Shown in pieces: positions 15,445 to 24,212 of a DNA stretch of 64,000 nt; the first letter of the stretch is position 1, and the number at the start of each line of letters is the position of its first letter. The stretch is from Pseudomonadales bacterium. Lineage in GTDB: Bacteria > Pseudomonadota > Gammaproteobacteria > Pseudomonadales > UBA5862. The notes below the pieces were generated by a model that saw only the letters and a list, made by a program, of their open reading frames with translations, did no database searches and had not been told where the DNA came from. The position numbers and the translations under genes were made by a program. Where the stretch lies: contig JACKOQ010000001.1 of the NCBI GenBank assembly GCA_024234215.1, forward strand, positions 1 through 64,000, given 5' to 3'.

Positions 15445-16863
15445 ATGACGACAGCTTCAACCTCGCCGACCCTGACTGCGGATGTTCTCGCCAGCGGCAG
15501 CCCGCTGGCCCGCCGCTGGCGCTGGGCCTGCCTGCTGTTCATTCTGCCGCAACTGCTGGTGGGCGGTCATGGGCTGCTGTTTTCCGGGCTCGATTGGCCG
15601 TGGCTGACGGTGCCGCTGGTCAATGGCCTGTTTGCCCTCTATCTGCTGCGTGAGAGCAGCCGGCCACTGAAGCTGCTGGAGGCCATCGGCCAGCAGTCGC
15701 AGCATCTGCACGCCGGTCATCCGGCTCAGCGGTTGACTGCCGAGCCGGCACTGGCCAGCCTGAATCCGCTGCTGGAGCAGTTCAACAGGCTGGGTGATGC
15801 ACTGCACGCGCTGCGCGAGTCGGCGGCCCGTCACCCGGAAGAGCTGGCTCCCGGCAGTCACGCTGTGCAACCAACAGAAAACGATTTTCTGACCGACCTG
15901 CAACGCAGCGCGACCCGTCACCTGCGCGACAACCTGCGCACGGTGCAGGAAGACCTGCTGTCGATCAATCAGAAGCTGCAACAGGCGGCACAGCTCGCCG
16001 GCGACAACGCCGAGCTGGCGATCGACAGTTCGACCGGCATCGATGCGCTGGGCCAGGCACTGCAACGCATCGTCACCGAGGTCGGTTCGGTCGAGGCGGT
16101 GGTGGCCGAACTCGACGATGAGAGCCAGAAGGTGCTGAAGTCGCTGGAGATGATCGCGGCGATTGCCGATCAGACCTCGCTGCTGGCGCTCAATGCCGCG
16201 ATCGAGGCGGCCCGTGCCGGCGAGCAGGGGCGCGGCTTTGCGGTGGTGGCCGATGAGGTGAAGGCGCTGGCGGAGCGGACCAAGGGGGCCACGGTCGAGA
16301 TCGAGGGCAGCATGGGCCGCTTCAAGGGGCAGGTGGCCCGCATCACCGTCGAGTCGACCCGCAGCGGGGCCGCCGCCAGCGAGGCAGTGGCGAAGACCCG
16401 CCAGTTCCGCGACCATTTCGCAGCCCTGTCGACCGCCTCACGGCAGATGAGCGGGCAGATCGACCATGCCACCGACCACGCCTTTGCCACGCTGGTGAAG
16501 GTGGACCATGTGCTGTACAAGCAGAATGGCTACCTGGCGATTGCCGGCCAGGGCAACAACGAGGAGGCGACGGCGGTGCAGGTCGATCATACCGGCTGCC
16601 GGCTGGGCAAGTGGCTGCAGCAGGATGGCCAGCGCCTGTTTGGCCAGACCCACGCCTACCGGACGCTGACGGCGCCGCATCAGGCGGTGCATCAGCATGT
16701 GCGCAGTGCAGTGGAGCAGGCCAGGCAGCCGTGGGCGCAGGATCGTGCGCGGCAAACGGCCATCATGGCCGATGCCGAGGCCGCAGAAAGGGCCAGTGAG
16801 GAGGTGATGCGGCTGCTCGGTCGCATGGTCGATGAGAAGCATGACGCCACCGCTCGACACTGA
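15445..16863 (+). CDS. methyl-accepting chemotaxis-type receptor with C-terminal CZB zinc-binding domain
   Basis: A 472-residue sensor. Two adjacent hydrophobic segments (about residues 27-68) with only a few residues between them give almost no periplasmic domain. A coiled linker follows, then the MCP signalling hairpin with LALNAAIEAARAGEQGRGFA and VVADEVKALAERT. The C-terminus has a CZB domain: an early His (VDHVLYKQN), DHTGCRLGKW with Cys and His, and HQAVHQHV. CZB domains bind zinc through three His and one Cys and sense zinc or oxidants such as HOCl in known proteins. ATG 15445 has GGAG 8 nt upstream. It is convergent with pat. No che genes are nearby. Confidence 0.88.
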   Translation: MTTASTSPTLTADVLASGSPLARRWRWACLLFILPQLLVGGHGLLFSGLDWPWLTVPLVNGLFALYLLRESSRPLKLLEAIGQQSQHLHAGHPAQRLTAEPALASLNPLLEQFNRLGDALHALRESAARHPEELAPGSHAVQPTENDFLTDLQRSATRHLRDNLRTVQEDLLSINQKLQQAAQLAGDNAELAIDSSTGIDALGQALQRIVTEVGSVEAVVAELDDESQKVLKSLEMIAAIADQTSLLALNAAIEAARAGEQGRGFAVVADEVKALAERTKGATVEIEGSMGRFKGQVARITVESTRSGAAASEAVAKTRQFRDHFAALSTASRQMSGQIDHATDHAFATLVKVDHVLYKQNGYLAIAGQGNNEEATAVQVDHTGCRLGKWLQQDGQRLFGQTHAYRTLTAPHQAVHQHVRSAVEQARQPWAQDRARQTAIMADAEAAERASEEVMRLLGRMVDEKHDATARH

Positions 16864-16877
16864 GGCCGGCCAGCACG

Positions 16878-16908
16878 CCTGAACCGGATCGACCGGTGGC
16901 GATTCAGG
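16878..16908. terminator. bidirectional hairpin between chemoreceptor and pat genes
   Basis: An outer inverted repeat CCTGAA (16878-16883) / TTCAGG (16903-16908) encloses an inner ACCGG-ATCGA-CCGGT stem. It sits between two convergent genes and overlaps the pat stop codon. There is no T-run on either side, so it may be a Rho-assisted or imperfect terminator. Confidence 0.35.
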
Positions 16909-19597
16909 TCGGGTTGCGCAGCGGCAGGCTCACCCGCAGCAGCTGGTCATCGAGCGGGGAGCGCGCCTCGACGAAGCCGAGTGCGGCACAGAGCCGGCGC
17001 ATCGACTGATTCTGTGGCAGCACATCACCGTAGAGCTGGCCGATGCCGCGGTCGCGGGCATGGTCGATCAGCCGCTCCATCAGTTGCCGCCCAACCCCCT
17101 GTCCGCTCAACTCCGGCCGCAGCATGATGGCGAACTCGGCCGATTCGTTGTCCGGATCGGCCATCAACCGCACCACGCCGAAGATCTCGCCATCGCTCAG
17201 GGCAGTGGTCTCGGTGAGCACCAGCGCCATCTCACGGTCGTAGTCGATCTGGGTCAGCCGCGCCGCCAGCCGCTCGTCGAGTTCGGGCCGCGCCAGCAGT
17301 CGCCGCAGCCGCTGCTGTTCGGGCGTCAACAGCAGCAGTGCCGCCTGCAGTGCCGGTTCATCCTCGGGACGAATCGGCCGCAGCAGCAGTGCGCGTCCAT
17401 CACCGAGTGTGACCCGGCTTTCGAGCGCCTTGGGATAGGGGCGAATCGCCAGCCGTTGCGAAGCGCTCAGCGTGCTCGGCCGCAGCCGCACCCGGGCATC
17501 GAGCGCGATCACCCCCTCGGCATCGGCCAGCAGCGGGTTGATCTCCAGTTCGACCAGTTCCGGCAGGTCGGTCACCATCTGCGCCAGCTTGATCAGGCTC
17601 AGCGCCACCGCGTCGAGGTTGACCGCCGGATGGTCGCGGTAGCCGCGCAGCAGCCGCGCCAGCCGGGTCCGGTTGATCAGTTCATGGGCCAGGCGCATGT
17701 TGAGCGGGGGCAGTTCGAGCGAGCGGTCGCGGATCAGCTCGACCGCCGTGCCGCCCTGACCGAACAGGATCACCGGCCCGAACTGCGGATCGACGAAGGC
17801 GCCGATGATCAGCTCGAAGGCGTTGGGCCGTCGGGTCATCGGCTCGACGCAGAAGCCTTCGATGCGCGCCTGCGGCTGGCTTTTTCGCAACCGGGCCAGC
17901 ATCGCTGCGGCTGCCTCCTGCACCGCCGCTGGCGTGGCCAGATCGAGCTGCACGCCGCCGACATCCGACTTGTGCGGCAGATCGGGCGACAGCACCTTCA
18001 ACGCGACCGGCACGGCAAATTGGGCGGCGATGGCCGCCGCCTCGGCGGGCGTGACGGCGCGCCGGGTCGGCACCGTCGCAATCGCATAGGCTTCGAACAG
18101 TGCCTTGGCTTCGGGTTCGAGCAGCCACTGCCGTCCCTCGGCCAGCGCCGCATCGATCAGCCGGCGCGCCTTCCGCTCGTCGGGGGTGAACTGCTCGGGA
18201 ATCGATGGCGGAGTCTCGAGCAGCAGCTGCCGCGCCTTGGCGTGGTCGACCATGTAACTGAAGGCACGCACCGCCTGCTCCGGCGTGTCGTAGCTGGGGA
18301 TGCGCGCCCGGGCGAAACCGGCGCGGGCTTCGGCCATCGAGGCGGCGCCGACCCAGCTGGTGAACAGCAGCGGCTGGCTGGCCGTGCCGCGCGCCGCGAT
18401 CAGCGCCTGGGCGGCCTCGAGGCTCGATGCCACCGCCGTCGGGCAGTTCAGCGCCAAGAGCGCATCGATGCCGGGGTCGGCAGCCAGCGCCTGGTAGGCC
18501 GCGGCATAACGACTGCCCGGTGCGTCGCCGATGATGTCGACCGGGTTGCTCCGTGACCAACTGGCCGGCAGCAGCTGATCGAGCGCGGCCAGCGTCGCGG
18601 GTGCCAGCTCGGCCAGTGTGCCGCCGGCATCCATCAGCGCATCGGTCGCCAGCACCCCCATGCCGCCACCATTGGTGAGGATCGCCAGCCGGTCGCCGGT
18701 GATCCGTGGCGACATCGCCACGATCTCGGCAGCGCCGAACAGCGCTTCCAGGTCATCGACCCGCAACATGCCGGTGCGGCGAAAGATCGCCTCGTAGACC
18801 GCATCATCGCCGGCCATCGCGCCAGTGTGCGAGGCCGCCGCGCGTGCGCCCTCGGCATGGCGCCCACCCTTCACGACGATCAGCGGCTTGAGCCGCGCGG
18901 CCGCGCGCGCCGCCGAGATGAACTTGCGCGGGGCGGTGACGGCCTCGATGTAGAGCAGGATCGCGTCGGTGTCGGGGTCGTTGGCGAGGTAATCGAGCAG
19001 GTCACCGAAATCGACATCGGCCATCTCGCCCAGCGAGACCAGGTGCGAAAAGCCGATGCCACGCACGGCGGCCCAGTCGAGCAGCGAGGTGACGATGGCG
19101 CCCGACTGGGTCAGAAAGGCCAGCCGGCCCGGCCGCGCATTCATGTGGGCGAAGCTGGCGTTGAGGCCGCTGCCCGGCACCAGCAGCCCGAGGCAGTTGG
19201 GCCCGACGATGCGCATGCAGTGCGGTCGCGCGGCGTCGAGCAGCGCCTGCTTGAGCTGGGCGCCGGGCGAGCCGGCCGCACCACCGAAACCGGTCGAGAT
19301 CACCACCAGCGCGCGGGTGCCACGCGCCGCCAGTTCGGCGGCCAGGGCCGGGATCGTCGCTGCCGGCGTGGCCACCACCGCCAGATCGGGCGTGTGGGGC
19401 AGGCTGGCGACATCGGCATAGCTGATCACGCCCCGCACCACCGGATGGTGCGGGTTGACCGGCATGATCGGTCCACTGAAGCCACCGTTGAAGAGGTTGT
19501 CGGCAATGACCCGCCCGACCTTGGCGGCTTCGTTGCTGGCACCGATCAGCGCGATCGAACGCGGTTTGAACAGTGCATCGAGATTGCGGATCGACAT
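16904..19597 (-). CDS. pat: Pat-type protein lysine acetyltransferase (acyl-CoA synthetase-like plus GNAT)
   Basis: An 897-residue protein with the domain order of PatZ/YfiQ: CoA-binding Rossmann domain (SIALIGASNEAAKVGRVI, residues ~14-31), succinyl-CoA-ligase-like flavodoxin domain, ATP-grasp domain (VPVALKVLSPDLPHKSDVGG near 520; GQGGTAVELIRD), and a C-terminal GNAT domain (about 735-897) with the acetyl-CoA loop LSGQGVGRQLM. The family acetylates lysines of metabolic enzymes, classically inactivating acetyl-CoA synthetase; the NDP-forming part is usually catalytically dead and regulatory. AAGGAG lies 6 nt before the ATG. It follows a chorismate-lyase-like gene by 27 nt. Confidence 0.9.
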   Translation of the reverse strand: MSIRNLDALFKPRSIALIGASNEAAKVGRVIADNLFNGGFSGPIMPVNPHHPVVRGVISYADVASLPHTPDLAVVATPAATIPALAAELAARGTRALVVISTGFGGAAGSPGAQLKQALLDAARPHCMRIVGPNCLGLLVPGSGLNASFAHMNARPGRLAFLTQSGAIVTSLLDWAAVRGIGFSHLVSLGEMADVDFGDLLDYLANDPDTDAILLYIEAVTAPRKFISAARAAARLKPLIVVKGGRHAEGARAAASHTGAMAGDDAVYEAIFRRTGMLRVDDLEALFGAAEIVAMSPRITGDRLAILTNGGGMGVLATDALMDAGGTLAELAPATLAALDQLLPASWSRSNPVDIIGDAPGSRYAAAYQALAADPGIDALLALNCPTAVASSLEAAQALIAARGTASQPLLFTSWVGAASMAEARAGFARARIPSYDTPEQAVRAFSYMVDHAKARQLLLETPPSIPEQFTPDERKARRLIDAALAEGRQWLLEPEAKALFEAYAIATVPTRRAVTPAEAAAIAAQFAVPVALKVLSPDLPHKSDVGGVQLDLATPAAVQEAAAAMLARLRKSQPQARIEGFCVEPMTRRPNAFELIIGAFVDPQFGPVILFGQGGTAVELIRDRSLELPPLNMRLAHELINRTRLARLLRGYRDHPAVNLDAVALSLIKLAQMVTDLPELVELEINPLLADAEGVIALDARVRLRPSTLSASQRLAIRPYPKALESRVTLGDGRALLLRPIRPEDEPALQAALLLLTPEQQRLRRLLARPELDERLAARLTQIDYDREMALVLTETTALSDGEIFGVVRLMADPDNESAEFAIMLRPELSGQGVGRQLMERLIDHARDRGIGQLYGDVLPQNQSMRRLCAALGFVEARSPLDDQLLRVSLPLRNPT

Positions 19598-19624
19598 CGC
19601 ACGCTCCTTGAACAGCGGCTGTGC

Positions 19625-20194
19625 TCAGTTGGCGAGTGACCGATAGAGCGCCAGCGGAAACAGCTCGGTCACCTGGATGGCCGGCCGGCCGCCGGTCTGG
19701 ATCAGGTAGGTGCGCTCGATCCACTGGCCGGGACCGGGGTCGGCCGGGTGATCGGCCGCGACATGGCCGATCGAGACGATGCGCCGGTAGCTCTCCAGCG
19801 TGCTCTCGCGCAGCAGTTCCCCGATGCCGAGCCGCCCTGCGCGCAGCGCCTGCTGCAGTGGCTCCGGCAGCACGTCGAGCCGCAGGAAGGAGAGCCCCAG
19901 CGCATAGCAACGTCCGCTGTGGGCCCCCAGCAGCCGCACCTGCCGCCGCCACAGCGGCTCACCGGCAGCCACTTCCAGCAGCGGCATCGGCGTGCTGCTC
20001 CGTACCGGCTGTTGCTGCTGCTGTTCGATCCGGATCGGCTCCCAGAAATAGGCTTCGAGGGTCTTGGTCACCGTGCCGTCGGTGACCAGCAGCGTGCGCA
20101 GGATCGGTGGCAGCGCGGCAAAATCGACTGCGGTGACATCCGTGGCCGAAAGGGTGCTCTCCGGCATCCAGCCCTTGCTGTTGAAAAGCGTCAT
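19625..20194 (-). CDS. chorismate pyruvate-lyase-like protein (DUF98/UbiC-like)
   Basis: About 189 residues. The blocks LPPILRTLLVTDGTVTKTLEAYFWEP and GRLGIGELLRESTLESYRRI match the DUF98 group that is related to UbiC chorismate lyase, which makes 4-hydroxybenzoate from chorismate (first step of ubiquinone synthesis). The reaction is inferred from family similarity; a UbiA prenyltransferase is not nearby. The start is unclear: ATG 20194 is used, but ATG 20206 or GTG 20209 are in frame and none has a good ribosome site. It lies 27 nt upstream of pat on the same strand and is divergent from the next gene. Confidence 0.65.
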   Translation of the reverse strand: MTLFNSKGWMPESTLSATDVTAVDFAALPPILRTLLVTDGTVTKTLEAYFWEPIRIEQQQQQPVRSSTPMPLLEVAAGEPLWRRQVRLLGAHSGRCYALGLSFLRLDVLPEPLQQALRAGRLGIGELLRESTLESYRRIVSIGHVAADHPADPGPGQWIERTYLIQTGGRPAIQVTELFPLALYRSLAN

Positions 20195-20291
20195 GTCGGC
20201 TCGCATCACTGAAAAAGAGGGCGGTGTCGCTGCGGGATTGTATCATCTGCCCACGCCACTCCTGTTTCGCAGACGAGCCTCGCGGGCGCCG

Positions 20292-20789
20292 ATGAGCACG
20301 ACCCTTTCACTCTGGCGCTTCGCCGTCGACCGTTATGCCCGGCCGCAGGTGCGGCAGCACTGCCTGCAGTTGCAGGATATGCATGGGCTGTCGGTCAACT
20401 GGCTGCTCTGGCTGCTCTGGCTCGAAGCGCAGGGCCGGCAGGCGACGCCAGCGCTGCTCGATCGGGCCGAGGCCGACACCGGCCGGCTGCGCCGCCAGCT
20501 CATCGAACCGCTGCGGCAGATGCGACGCAGCCTCGACCAGCAGGACGAGGCGCCGCTCAGACGGCAGATCGGTCGGGTCGAGCTGACTGCCGAGCGGCTG
20601 GAGCTGCGCCGGTTACAGCGGTTGCGGCCGCTGGCCGTGCCGATCACTGCGGTCGACAACCTGCATGGCTATCTGCACTGGCTGGCGCCGGTCGATCCGG
20701 CACCGATCGAGCCGCTGCTGGCGGCATTGCGGCTGCGGGTGCTGGCGGACCCCACGCCTTCGCTGCAAAACGGAGCGCCACCGTCGTGA
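20292..20789 (+). CDS. TIGR02444-like (DUF2390) conserved protein
   Basis: A 165-residue soluble, leucine- and arginine-rich helical protein. The opening SLWRFAVDRYARPQVRQHCL followed by LQDMHGLSVNWLLWLLWLEAQGR is the signature I know from the TIGR02444/DUF2390 family of Proteobacteria, whose function is unknown. No signal peptide and no membrane segment despite the hydrophobic LLWLLWL stretch. It is divergent from the chorismate-lyase-like gene with about 97 nt between starts, and the FKBP gene follows 93 nt downstream. Confidence 0.75.
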   Translation: MSTTLSLWRFAVDRYARPQVRQHCLQLQDMHGLSVNWLLWLLWLEAQGRQATPALLDRAEADTGRLRRQLIEPLRQMRRSLDQQDEAPLRRQIGRVELTAERLELRRLQRLRPLAVPITAVDNLHGYLHWLAPVDPAPIEPLLAALRLRVLADPTPSLQNGAPPS

Positions 20790-20882
20790 ATACGCAACTC
20801 TGCATTAGCGGGTAGAATGGCCCTTCACTCGCTTGACCACGCCTTTTCAATGCGTTTTTTTCAATCCTTCGAGGAATCATTC

Positions 20883-21638
20883 ATGGTGAAGATGGCCAGG
20901 GTACATCAGCCGCTGGGTCTGATATTGGGGTTCTGCCTGACCACGGCGGCGCTGGCTGCGCCCACGGCTGCCAAGGGACCCAATCTGGACAGCGATGCCA
21001 GAAAGTTGAGCTACTCCGTCGGCATCAGCCTGGGCAACCGGTTGCGTGATGACTTCACCAACCTCGACATGGAGGCACTCACCGCCGGCCTGCGCCATGG
21101 CCTCGATGGCACCAAGCCGGCACTGAGCGAGGAGGAGATGCAGAAGATCTTCGCCGACTGGAGCAGCAAGAAGGCGACGGCCGATCAGCAGGCGCGCGAG
21201 AGTGCCGCGAAGAAGAACAGCAGCGAGGGCGAAGCCTTCCTCAAGAGCCATGGCAAGGAGAGTGGCGTCACCACCCTGCCCAGCGGCATCCAGTACAAGG
21301 TGATCAAGCAGGGCAGTGGCAAGAGCCCGACCCTGGAGGACAGTGTCGTCGTACACTACCGTGGCAGCCTGCTCGATGGCACCGAATTCGACAGCTCCCG
21401 CAAGCGGGGCGCGCCGGCCACCTTCCCGGTTCGCGGGCTGATTCCGGGCTGGACCGAGGTGCTGCAGAAGATGAAAGAGGGTGACCAGTGGGAGGTGGTC
21501 ATTCCCGCCGAGCTGGCCTATGGCGACCAGGGCGCTGGCCGCAAGATCGGTCCCAATGCCGTGCTGCGCTTCGACATGGAGCTGCTGCAGGTCCAGGGCG
21601 GTGAGCCGGGTGCCGCATCCGCGCCCGCCGCGCAGTGA
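20883..21638 (+). CDS. secreted FKBP-type peptidyl-prolyl cis-trans isomerase (Mip/FkpA-like)
   Basis: A 251-residue periplasmic folding catalyst. A signal peptide (residues 1 to ~24, ending TTAALA) is followed by the helical FKBP_N dimerisation domain (KLSYSVGISLGNRLRDDF, then a long charged helix). The C-terminal FKBP domain runs from about 125 and includes VVVHYRGSLLDGTEFDSS, FPVRGLIPGWTEVLQKM and IPAELAYGDQGAG. Start ATG 20883 has GAGGA upstream at good spacing; an in-frame upstream extension would disrupt the signal peptide. TAGAAT at 20813-20818 may be its -10 box. Confidence 0.92.
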   Translation: MVKMARVHQPLGLILGFCLTTAALAAPTAAKGPNLDSDARKLSYSVGISLGNRLRDDFTNLDMEALTAGLRHGLDGTKPALSEEEMQKIFADWSSKKATADQQARESAAKKNSSEGEAFLKSHGKESGVTTLPSGIQYKVIKQGSGKSPTLEDSVVVHYRGSLLDGTEFDSSRKRGAPATFPVRGLIPGWTEVLQKMKEGDQWEVVIPAELAYGDQGAGRKIGPNAVLRFDMELLQVQGGEPGAASAPAAQ

Positions 21639-21675
21639 GCGGTGCGCTGCCTTTCATTCCAATAGACCGGAGGTG

Positions 21676-21704
21676 CCGACTGCCCCGTCGCGGCGGGCAG
21701 TCGG
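21676..21704 (+). terminator. hairpin downstream of the FKBP gene
   Basis: A 10-bp GC-rich stem CCGACTGCCC / GGGCAGTCGG with a 9-nt loop begins 37 nt after the FKBP stop. No T-tract follows, so it is a weak or Rho-dependent terminator, or a 3'-end stabiliser. Confidence 0.45.
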
Positions 21705-21776
21705 TGGCAATCTCCAGCGCTCATCTCTTCCGCTGCGGCGCAGTGTTGTCTGACAGCAACAACAGGAATGGCCGTG

Positions 21777-24212
21777 ATGTCCGATTCGCTTTCCCTTCCC
21801 GTCGCACTCTCTGCCGAGCAGCTGTTCCGTCGCTGTGATCCGGCCGGACTCGGCTTCGCCACCACCGCCGAACTGCGGCCGTCCGGCGCCCCGCTGGGCC
21901 AGCAGCGCGCCATCGAGGCGATGGCCTTCGCGCTCGATGTCAAACGGCCCGGTTACAACATCTTCGCGCTCGGGACTCCCGGTTCCGGGCGTCACGCGAT
22001 GATCGAGCAGATGCTGAAGCGGCGCGCGGCGACCGAAGCGGTGCCGGGTGACACCTGCCATGTGCACAACTTTGCCCAGCCCAACAAGCCGATCTGGCTC
22101 AAGCTGCCCTGTGGCATGGGAGTGCAGCTGCGCGATGCGATGACGCAACTGGTGGAGGATCTGCACAGCGCGATCCGCACCGCCTTCGAGAGCGACGAGT
22201 ACCGCGCCCGCCGGCAGGTGATCGAGCAGGAGGCGATGGAGCGGCGCGAGGCGGTGATCGAGCAGTTGCGTGAAGAGGCCAAGGCCGAGGATGCACTGTT
22301 GATCACGCTGCCGACCGGCTTTGCCTTCGTGCCGGTGCGCAATGGCGAGATGATCAAGCCGGATGAGTTTCATCAACTGCCACAGGAGCTGCGCGACCGT
22401 TATGAGGAGCGCATCACCGCCCTGCAGAAGCGGCTGCAGGATGCGCTGGCACAGTTTCCGGTCTGGGAACGGGAGATGCGCAACCGCATCAAGGCGCTGA
22501 ATCAGGCGGTGACCCTCTCGGCCGTCGGGCTGCTGATCGGCGAGTTGAAGCAGCGCTTTGCCACGCTGCCGGCCGTGCTGCGCCATCTCGATGCCGTGCA
22601 GGACGACGTCGTCGACAACGCACAGGAGTTTCTCGGTGGCGGTGAAGAGGAGACGGCGAACAACCCCTTTGCGCCCCAGCCCACCTTCACCCGCTATCAG
22701 GTCAACCTGCTGGTGTCGCATGACAATGGGGGTGGCGCTCCGGTGGTCTACTGCGACCTCCCCTCCCAGCCCAACCTGATCGGCCGGGTCGAATACAGGG
22801 CGCAGTACGGGATGCTCTCCACCGACCTGACACTGATTCGCCCCGGCGCGCTGCATCAGGCCAATGGCGGCTACCTGATGCTCGATGCCGCCAAGGTGCT
22901 GACCCAGCCGCTGGCCTGGGAGGGTCTCAAGCGCAGCCTGCGTGCCGGCGAGATCCGCATCGAGTCGCTCGACCGCGCGCTGGGGCTGAGCAGCACGGTG
23001 ACGCTGGAGCCGGAACCGATTCCGCTCGACCTGAAGGTGGTTCTGGTGGGTGAGCCGCTGCTGTTCACGCTGCTGTCGCAGTACGACCCGGAGTTTCTGG
23101 AACTGTTCAAGGTGATGGCCGATTTCGATGACGACCTCGAACGCAGCCCGGACAGTGAACGCGCCATCGCCGCACAGATCGCCCGCATCGCCGGCGACGA
23201 GGCGATGCTGCCGTTCGAGGCGGCGGCGGTGGCGCGGATCATCGAACAGGGGTCGCGGGCCATCGAAGACAGCCAGCGCATCTCGATCCGGCAGGATCTG
23301 CTGCATGGCCTGATGGTCGAGGCCGACCACTGTGCCCGCCAGCAGGGCAGCAGTGCCGTGTCGGCAGCGGCGGTCGAGCGTGCCATCACCGCCCAGATCA
23401 ACCGCGCCGACCGGCTGCGCGGCCGCCTGCAGGAGCAGATTCTGCGCGACACCGTCCGCATCGATTGCAGTGGCCAGCGGGTCGGCCAGATCAATGGCCT
23501 GGCGGTGCTCAGCTTCGGCAACTTCCTCTTCGGCCATCCCAGTCGCATCACCGCCCGCGTCCGCCCCGGCAGCGGCGGCGTGCTCGACATCGAACGCAAG
23601 GTCGAACTGGGCGGGTCGCTCCACTCCAAGGGGGTGCTGATTCTCTCCAGCTACCTTGCTGCGCAGTATGGACTCGATGGCCCGCTGTCGCTCTCCGCCA
23701 GCCTGGTGTTCGAGCAGTCCTATGGCGGCGTCGACGGCGACAGCGCCTCATCGACCGAACTCTATGCGCTGCTGTCGGCGCTGGCCGAGCTGCCGATCAG
23801 GCAATCCTGGGCCGTCACCGGCTCGGTCGACCAGTTCGGCCGGGTGCAGGCGATCGGCGGTGTCAACGAGAAGATCGAAGGCTTCTTCGACATCTGCCGC
23901 GCGCGCGGCCTGACCAGCGAGCAGGGGGTGCTGATCCCGGCCAGCAACGTCCAGCATCTGATGCTGCGGCAGGAGGTGGTCGATGCCTGCCGCAACGGGC
24001 AGTTCAAGATCTTCGCGGTCGAGACCATCGACCAGGGCATCGCGCTGCTGACCGGCGTCGCGGCAGGTCAGCGTGATGCCGAGGGCCGTTACCCTGCCGA
24101 CTCGGTCAATGGCCGTGTCGAGGCGCGGCTGAATCGCTTCGCCCAACAGTTGCAGCGCAAGCCGCAAGCGGATGCCGAGGCCGATGAGGCCGACGATGGA
24201 GCCGGGCCATGA
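21777..24212 (+). CDS. Lon-like ATP-dependent protease (LonB/AAA-Lon type)
   Basis: An 811-residue Lon-related protease lacking the classical LonA N-domain. A Walker A-like GTPGSGRH is near residue 67; a long helical insertion follows (about 110-250). The second AAA half includes RPGALHQANGGYLML. The C-terminal Lon protease domain has the catalytic Ser-Lys dyad in GVDGDSASSTELYALLSAL and GGVNEKIEGFFD. ATG 21777 is preferred to ATG 21768 because AGGA lies at the right distance only for the former. Its stop overlaps the next start (ATGA). The family is annotated as ATP-binding/Lon protease; substrates are unknown. Confidence 0.87.
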   Translation: MSDSLSLPVALSAEQLFRRCDPAGLGFATTAELRPSGAPLGQQRAIEAMAFALDVKRPGYNIFALGTPGSGRHAMIEQMLKRRAATEAVPGDTCHVHNFAQPNKPIWLKLPCGMGVQLRDAMTQLVEDLHSAIRTAFESDEYRARRQVIEQEAMERREAVIEQLREEAKAEDALLITLPTGFAFVPVRNGEMIKPDEFHQLPQELRDRYEERITALQKRLQDALAQFPVWEREMRNRIKALNQAVTLSAVGLLIGELKQRFATLPAVLRHLDAVQDDVVDNAQEFLGGGEEETANNPFAPQPTFTRYQVNLLVSHDNGGGAPVVYCDLPSQPNLIGRVEYRAQYGMLSTDLTLIRPGALHQANGGYLMLDAAKVLTQPLAWEGLKRSLRAGEIRIESLDRALGLSSTVTLEPEPIPLDLKVVLVGEPLLFTLLSQYDPEFLELFKVMADFDDDLERSPDSERAIAAQIARIAGDEAMLPFEAAAVARIIEQGSRAIEDSQRISIRQDLLHGLMVEADHCARQQGSSAVSAAAVERAITAQINRADRLRGRLQEQILRDTVRIDCSGQRVGQINGLAVLSFGNFLFGHPSRITARVRPGSGGVLDIERKVELGGSLHSKGVLILSSYLAAQYGLDGPLSLSASLVFEQSYGGVDGDSASSTELYALLSALAELPIRQSWAVTGSVDQFGRVQAIGGVNEKIEGFFDICRARGLTSEQGVLIPASNVQHLMLRQEVVDACRNGQFKIFAVETIDQGIALLTGVAAGQRDAEGRYPADSVNGRVEARLNRFAQQLQRKPQADAEADEADDGAGP

